Origin: Ignavibacteria bacterium
GTDB taxonomy: Bacteria > Bacteroidota > Ignavibacteria > Kapaibacteriales > UBA4661
Direction of reading: 5' to 3'
Assembly: GCA_013298775.1 (NCBI GenBank)
Contig: JAAFIV010000020.1
Coordinates: forward strand, 25,322-89,321
DNA length: 64,000 nucleotides
Shown here: positions 59,526-64,000 of the stretch, one piece after another
How the letters are laid out: the number at the start of each line of letters is the position of its first letter
Numbering within the stretch: position 1 is the stretch's first letter
The notes under the pieces: model-generated
Databases searched by the model: none
Seen by the model: the letters and a program-made list of their open reading frames with translations, nothing else
What the model was told of the DNA's origin: nothing
Position numbers and translations under genes: made by a program

Positions 59526-60842
59526 ATGCAACCAATACAAATCCAGATTCCCACTTCGTTTGCTCAAACGCCGTCATTATCGGGCATTCGTAAAATTGGT
59601 TTAGCAATTCTCCTTGTTGGAATTGCCGTGTTTTTGCTTGGTGCGACAGGTGCGTTTGCCGCATCACCACTCATGTACAGCGTTTTTAGCTTTGGAATGG
59701 TGCTGCTGGGCGCATTCACGTATATTGTGCCGCTTGTCCGCGAACACTCGGCGGGCATTCAAAATACGGGCATCATGTTTAGCAAGGCAAGTCATAGGGG
59801 AGCCGTCGCGTGGCTTATCGGCGTGGGAATGACAGGCTTTTATGTGCTGTTGTATTGGTTTCCCGAATACCTCACGCATTGTATCGCATCGGTGAATTGG
59901 CTCAGTTTCGCGCTCAAGGGTAAGGCGGCTGACCAATGGTTTTTATACGGTACCATATACACGCTGGCGGTTTTGGTTATGGGCGTTCGCATGATTATCA
60001 AGTACCGACACAGCAAATATCAGATTGTGCGGACACTTTCGGTAATGTTTTTCCAACTTGTTTTTGCATATTTAATTCCGTCGTTCCTCGCGCTCATGCA
60101 CCAGCCGGATTTTTATTTTACCTACTTCTGGCCCCTCAAATTCGACTACTTGAATCCCTTCACCGTGCGCTATTATCTCGCTTCGCCGAACCATTTGATG
60201 GTCTTTATGATTTTTTGGGGATTTATGATGACACTTGTTGCCACGCCTGTTCTGACGTACTTTTTTGGCAAACGCTGGTACTGCTCGTGGGTATGCGGCT
60301 GCGGCGGACTGGCGGAAACACTCGGCGACCCCTTCCGCCAAAACTCTGATAAATCCTTGCGTGCATGGAAAATTGAACGCTGGATGATTCACAGTGTGTT
60401 GGTCTTTGCAGTGGTTACAACGGCGTTGCTGTGGCTGAATTCCTCCATGCAAGGTGCAATTTTGGGCGAGGCATCGGGAATGTTCGCAAAAGCGTATGGA
60501 TTTCTGATTGGCTCAGTATTTTCGGGCGTTGTGGGAACGGGCTTTTATCCGATAATGGGTTCGCGCGTGTGGTGCCGTTTTGGTTGCCCGCAAGCCGCGA
60601 TTTTAGGCGTGTTGCAAAAATATTTTTCGCGCTTCCGCATCACCACCAATGGCGACCAATGTATTTCCTGCGGCAATTGTTCCACCTATTGTGAAATGGG
60701 TATAGATGTTCGTGCGTATGCCCAGCGTGGCGAAAACATCGTCCGCGCTTCGTGTGTGGGTTGTGGCGTGTGTTCGGCGGTATGTCCGCGTGGTGTGCTT
60801 TCATTGGAAAATGGTCCTGCGCAAGGAAAGACGCGCTTTTGA
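59526..60842 (+). CDS. Membrane 4Fe-4S binding protein (NapH/CcoG-like)
   Basis: KRWYCSWVCGCGGLAETLGD, SRVWCRFGCPQAA, CISCGNCSTYCEMGID, CVGCGVCSAVCPRGVLSLENG. Confidence 0.88.
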   Translation: MQPIQIQIPTSFAQTPSLSGIRKIGLAILLVGIAVFLLGATGAFAASPLMYSVFSFGMVLLGAFTYIVPLVREHSAGIQNTGIMFSKASHRGAVAWLIGVGMTGFYVLLYWFPEYLTHCIASVNWLSFALKGKAADQWFLYGTIYTLAVLVMGVRMIIKYRHSKYQIVRTLSVMFFQLVFAYLIPSFLALMHQPDFYFTYFWPLKFDYLNPFTVRYYLASPNHLMVFMIFWGFMMTLVATPVLTYFFGKRWYCSWVCGCGGLAETLGDPFRQNSDKSLRAWKIERWMIHSVLVFAVVTTALLWLNSSMQGAILGEASGMFAKAYGFLIGSVFSGVVGTGFYPIMGSRVWCRFGCPQAAILGVLQKYFSRFRITTNGDQCISCGNCSTYCEMGIDVRAYAQRGENIVRASCVGCGVCSAVCPRGVLSLENGPAQGKTRF

Positions 60843-60853
60843 AATCATTCTGT

Positions 60854-60885
60854 GTGAGGCTCTCGCTTCTTCGCGAGGGTCTCAC
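60854..60885. repeat. Family R palindromic element
   Basis: gtgaggctctcgcttcttcgcgagggtctcac, 12 nt after a stop codon. Confidence 0.8.
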
Positions 60886-61032
60886 TCCAGCAAAGACTTC
60901 GGCAAAGACTTCGGCAACGTAATACTCTTCTACCGTTCTGACTGTGTTTTTGTTATTTTGCATAGCTTGAATTCAAAAAGTAATAGTTTGAGACGCAAAC
61001 TATTCGTCTTGATTATCCCTTCGCCATTCTTT

Positions 61033-62136
61033 ATGACCCTCATTACACTCGACCATCTTGAAAAACGCTACGAGAACGGTTTTGAAGCCGTTAAGGATCT
61101 TTCTTTGCGCTTGGAAAGCGGAAAATTCACGGTGCTACTCGGACCGTCAGGATGCGGTAAAAGCACAACCTTACGCATGATTGCTGGCTTGGAGAGCATT
61201 ACTGCTGGAGAATTGCGTTTCGATAATGAGCGCATGAATGAAGCATTACCCAAGCATCGTGATATTGGTATGGTGTTTCAAAATTACGCACTGTACCCAC
61301 ATTTGAGTGTGTTTGAGAACATTGCGTTCCCACTGCGTTTGCGCCGCGAAGCAAAAGCACGTGTTGATGAGCGTGTCCGCGAAGTAGCAGCAATGACGGG
61401 CTTGGCAGAACTTTTAGACCGGAAACCCAAGCAACTCTCAGGCGGACAACGCCAGCGCGTGGCATTGGGGCGAGCAATCGTGCGAAAGCCGCGTGTATTC
61501 TTGTTCGATGAACCACTCTCGAATTTAGATGCTCAACTCCGAACCCAAATGCGCGTGGAAATAAGCCAATTGCAACGTCTTGTTGGCTCAACGGCAGTGT
61601 ATGTAACGCACGACCAAACCGAGGCGATGACGATGGCAGATACGATTGTGGTGATGAACAAAGGGGAATTGCAGCAAGTCGGGACACCGCAGGAAATCTA
61701 CAATAATCCCTCAAACCGCTTTGTTGCTGGATTTTTAGGTAGCCCAACGATGAATTTTTTTGAAGGAAATCTTACGCAAACTGCGAAGGAATGGCACTTT
61801 CAAGAGCAAGACGGATTCACACTCAATGATGCTCAAAATCAGGTATTATCTGCCTTTCAGGGGAAAGTTGCACTTGGCATTCGTCCAGAAAATATAGCCT
61901 GTACACCGTTTGAGAGCGATTCTGCCGCGTTATCTTTCTCTGCAACGATTGAACGCATTGAATTTCTTGGGAATGAAAAGCTCGTCTATTTTCGGACGCA
62001 ATCGAAATCAGCATCATTGCTCAAAGTCCTGAGAGCGAGTATTGGCGAGGTCATTGGCGAGGTTGGCACGAACTGTACGCTTTTTGTCAAACGAGGAGCG
62101 TGTGCATTTTTTAATGAGCGTGGTGAGCGAGTGTAA
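61033..62136 (+). CDS. ABC transporter ATP-binding protein (MalK/UgpC-like)
   Basis: GPSGCGKSTTLRMIAGLE, LSGGQRQRVALGRAIVRKPRVFLFDEPLSNLDAQLR; C-terminal TOBE-like; ORF-track start 60706 is too far upstream. Confidence 0.93.
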   Translation: MTLITLDHLEKRYENGFEAVKDLSLRLESGKFTVLLGPSGCGKSTTLRMIAGLESITAGELRFDNERMNEALPKHRDIGMVFQNYALYPHLSVFENIAFPLRLRREAKARVDERVREVAAMTGLAELLDRKPKQLSGGQRQRVALGRAIVRKPRVFLFDEPLSNLDAQLRTQMRVEISQLQRLVGSTAVYVTHDQTEAMTMADTIVVMNKGELQQVGTPQEIYNNPSNRFVAGFLGSPTMNFFEGNLTQTAKEWHFQEQDGFTLNDAQNQVLSAFQGKVALGIRPENIACTPFESDSAALSFSATIERIEFLGNEKLVYFRTQSKSASLLKVLRASIGEVIGEVGTNCTLFVKRGACAFFNERGERV

Positions 62137-62151
62137 GGTTGTACAATTTCA

Positions 62152-62345
62152 TAATTTCATGGTGAAGCTGAACGGTACTCATATCAGAATGGAAAGAATG
62201 CAACAACGTGAATCACAGGCAAATCCATCAAACCCTCTCAGCACAAGATATTATGCGCCTTCCACGCGAAGAGCGCACAATCATCATGGCGGAGCAAGCA
62301 GAACTGATGTGCCGCCACTATGTCGAAAACCCTGATGAAATCTTG
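62152..62345 (+). pseudogene. Decayed duplicate of 62864..63119
   Basis: Near-identical to right copy but lacks ~62 bp, so reading frame is broken. Confidence 0.85.
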
Positions 62346-62692
62346 TCGTAGGCTTGGATATGTAGCACTTTTGCCAATGCGTTTTCTATATCCGAAAGAA
62401 AAATCTTATCAATAACACCCAAACGCCGCATAAAACGAGTGGTCGAAACAGAGCGCACTTGAAAACAATCGGCAGCAGAAGGTTTAGAAAGCCCATTGTC
62501 TGTGTTGGGTGCAATCTCTAGTAGCCAAGGTGTTTCGGCATAATGCGGCTTCCAGTCGGTGATTGGCACAATAACACGCAACGGTAAAATACCTAATTGG
62601 TCGTCGCTGACAATAAGCGCGGGGCGTGTTTTCTGGATTTCCGCACCAAGCGTCGGGTCAAGGCTCACAAGCCAGATTTCACCGCGCTTCAT
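62318..62692 (-). CDS. MazF/PemK-family putative toxin
   Basis: MKRGEIWLVSLDPTLGAEIQKTRPALIVSDDQLGILPLRVIVPIT; ORF extends to 62872. Confidence 0.92.
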   Translation of the reverse strand: MKRGEIWLVSLDPTLGAEIQKTRPALIVSDDQLGILPLRVIVPITDWKPHYAETPWLLEIAPNTDNGLSKPSAADCFQVRSVSTTRFMRRLGVIDKIFLSDIENALAKVLHIQAYDKISSGFST

Positions 62693-62894
62693 GGAAATCC
62701 TCGCCGTCAAGAGCAGTAAAAGCGGTAAGTTCAGCATCGTTGCTATAATCCGCCAGCATTCGAGCGGCGGCATCTGCCAAACTCGCCTCTGTGTGCGATA
62801 TTTGCTGCACCTCGCGCAAGAGCCACGCCGAAAGCGAGCGTTTTTCGTCCAGTGAAAGTTTCGTAATTTCATGGTGAAGTTGAACGGTACTCAT
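62679..62894 (-). CDS. Putative MazE-like antitoxin
   Basis: MSTVQLHHEITKLSLDEKRSLSAWLLREVQQ..., overlaps mazF start. Confidence 0.75.
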   Translation of the reverse strand: MSTVQLHHEITKLSLDEKRSLSAWLLREVQQISHTEASLADAAARMLADYSNDAELTAFTALDGEDFHEAR

Positions 62895-62900
62895 ATCAGA

Positions 62901-63158
62901 ATGGAAAAAATGCAACAACGTGAATTACAGGCAAATCTATCAAAATTTATGCTGACAACCGCACATCTCATCACAGTTTTGCCTGAAATTTCAGAGAGTG
63001 TGCGTACCCTCTCAGCACGAGATATTATGCGCCTTCCACGCGAAGAGCGCACAATCATCATGGCGGAGCAAGCAGAACTGATGCGCCGCCACTATGTCGA
63101 AAACCCTTATGAAATCTTGCCCGATGTTCTTGATGATATTTTCGAGGAAACAGCATGA
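62901..63158 (+). CDS. Small protein upstream of MNT nucleotidyltransferase
   Basis: MEKMQQRELQANLSKFM...IMRLPREERTIIMAEQAELMRRHYVENP; overlaps MNT start; divergent from mazE. Confidence 0.65.
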   Translation: MEKMQQRELQANLSKFMLTTAHLITVLPEISESVRTLSARDIMRLPREERTIIMAEQAELMRRHYVENPYEILPDVLDDIFEETA

Positions 63159-63490
63159 ATACAACAGTCCCACAAACAAGCATCCAAGCACTGTTAAAGG
63201 CATTTACGCACATCGTACAAAAACTCTACGGTGAGCGTTTGGAGCGTGTTGTGCTGTTTGGTTCGTATGCACGTGGTACGGCGCGTGAGGGTTCGGATAT
63301 AGACCTAGCAGTTGTTCTGCGCGGCGTAGTGAAGCCGATGGAAGAGATTGATGTGATTGTGGATGCGACATACAATATTAACTTAGAATACGGCGTATTG
63401 CTTGCAATCTATCCTGTGGCTCTTCAGCGTTATGACAATGAACAAAGCCCTCTGCTTATCAACATCCGCAAGGAAGGAGTACTGCTGTGA
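63155..63490 (+). CDS. MNT-type minimal nucleotidyltransferase (antitoxin-like)
   Basis: VVLFGSYARGTAREGSDIDLAVVL. Confidence 0.92.
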   Translation: MNTTVPQTSIQALLKAFTHIVQKLYGERLERVVLFGSYARGTAREGSDIDLAVVLRGVVKPMEEIDVIVDATYNINLEYGVLLAIYPVALQRYDNEQSPLLINIRKEGVLL

Positions 63491-63893
63491 GTTCTCTTTA
63501 TGGTCAAAGTTTTGCTTACTTGGAAAGAGTGGATAAATACTGCCACAGTGCCAATTATTGCTTGATGCGGGTGATTACGAGTCGAGTGTTTCGCGCTCTT
63601 ACTATGCCATGTTCTTTGCGGCAGAAACGGCATTATTGACCAAAGGAATAACCCAAAGCACACATTCCGGCATTCATCGGCTTTTTGGAGAACATTTCGT
63701 TGTTCCGGGCATTTTTCCCGTCGAAATGGGAAAAAACCTTGCGCGAGCATTCGGAAAACGTCAGATTGGTGATTATGAGAGTGAATTCCTTATTTCTCGG
63801 GAAGAAGCGGAAAGGCTCTGTCAGATTAGCAAGGACTTTGTTACCCAAATACGCATCTATCTCAACAAGCAAAGTAGCGGCGACCATGAATAG
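63487..63893 (+). pseudogene. HEPN-domain protein with apparent 1-nt frameshift near 63550
   Basis: GTG start overlaps MNT stop: VSSLYGQSFAYLERVDKYCHSA, then +1 frame LLLDAGDYESSVSRSYYAMFFAAETALLTKG... Confidence 0.75.
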
Positions 63894-64000
63894 CAAGCCG
63901 CTTTGAAGAATGTTCAACAAGGAACAGTTACCGAAATACAAGCAACGTTGTAACAACACACCCCAAAACACCATGCACTACCTCGTTTCCCTCATCATGC

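Noticed and set aside
62042-62335. 97 aa plus-strand ORF
   Set aside because: Out-of-frame reading of the ABC gene end fused to the frameshifted duplicate; treated as pseudogene remnant.

Overview
64 kb chromosomal window with no rRNA, tRNA, CRISPR array, prophage or transposase that I could recognise. It resembles a Bacteroidota/Chlorobiota-type genome. That is an inference from a PorZ-like propeller protein, GTP-type PEPCK, SUF/DUF59 proteins, a lycopene cyclase of the CrtYcd type and one TTG-N19-TATCTTTG promoter-like site. The left edge (1..5567, minus strand) is a very large secreted repeat protein. It is missing from the ORF track because it runs off the window. Housekeeping and metabolic genes include yicC, sufE, a DUF59 protein, ferredoxin, SOD, pckG, ilvB/ilvN, fni, lycopene cyclase, trxA, purS, acyl-CoA dehydrogenase and a MalK/UgpC-like ABC ATPase. 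There are three sensor kinases, a glycosyltransferase cluster, a PHM-like copper monooxygenase, a TonB-dependent receptor, and about six toxin-antitoxin-like modules. The most unusual signal lies in the non-coding DNA. Several families of dispersed, nested palindromes recur between genes; one is exactly 76 bp in all three copies, with identical 24-nt arms and a diverged 28-nt core. Short tandem repeats are also frequent, with in-frame 12/15-nt units inside genes and 14-nt units in some intergenic regions. Two different histidine kinases carry such repeats in the same loop of the ATPase domain. All assignments come from reading the sequence only; no database search was run.
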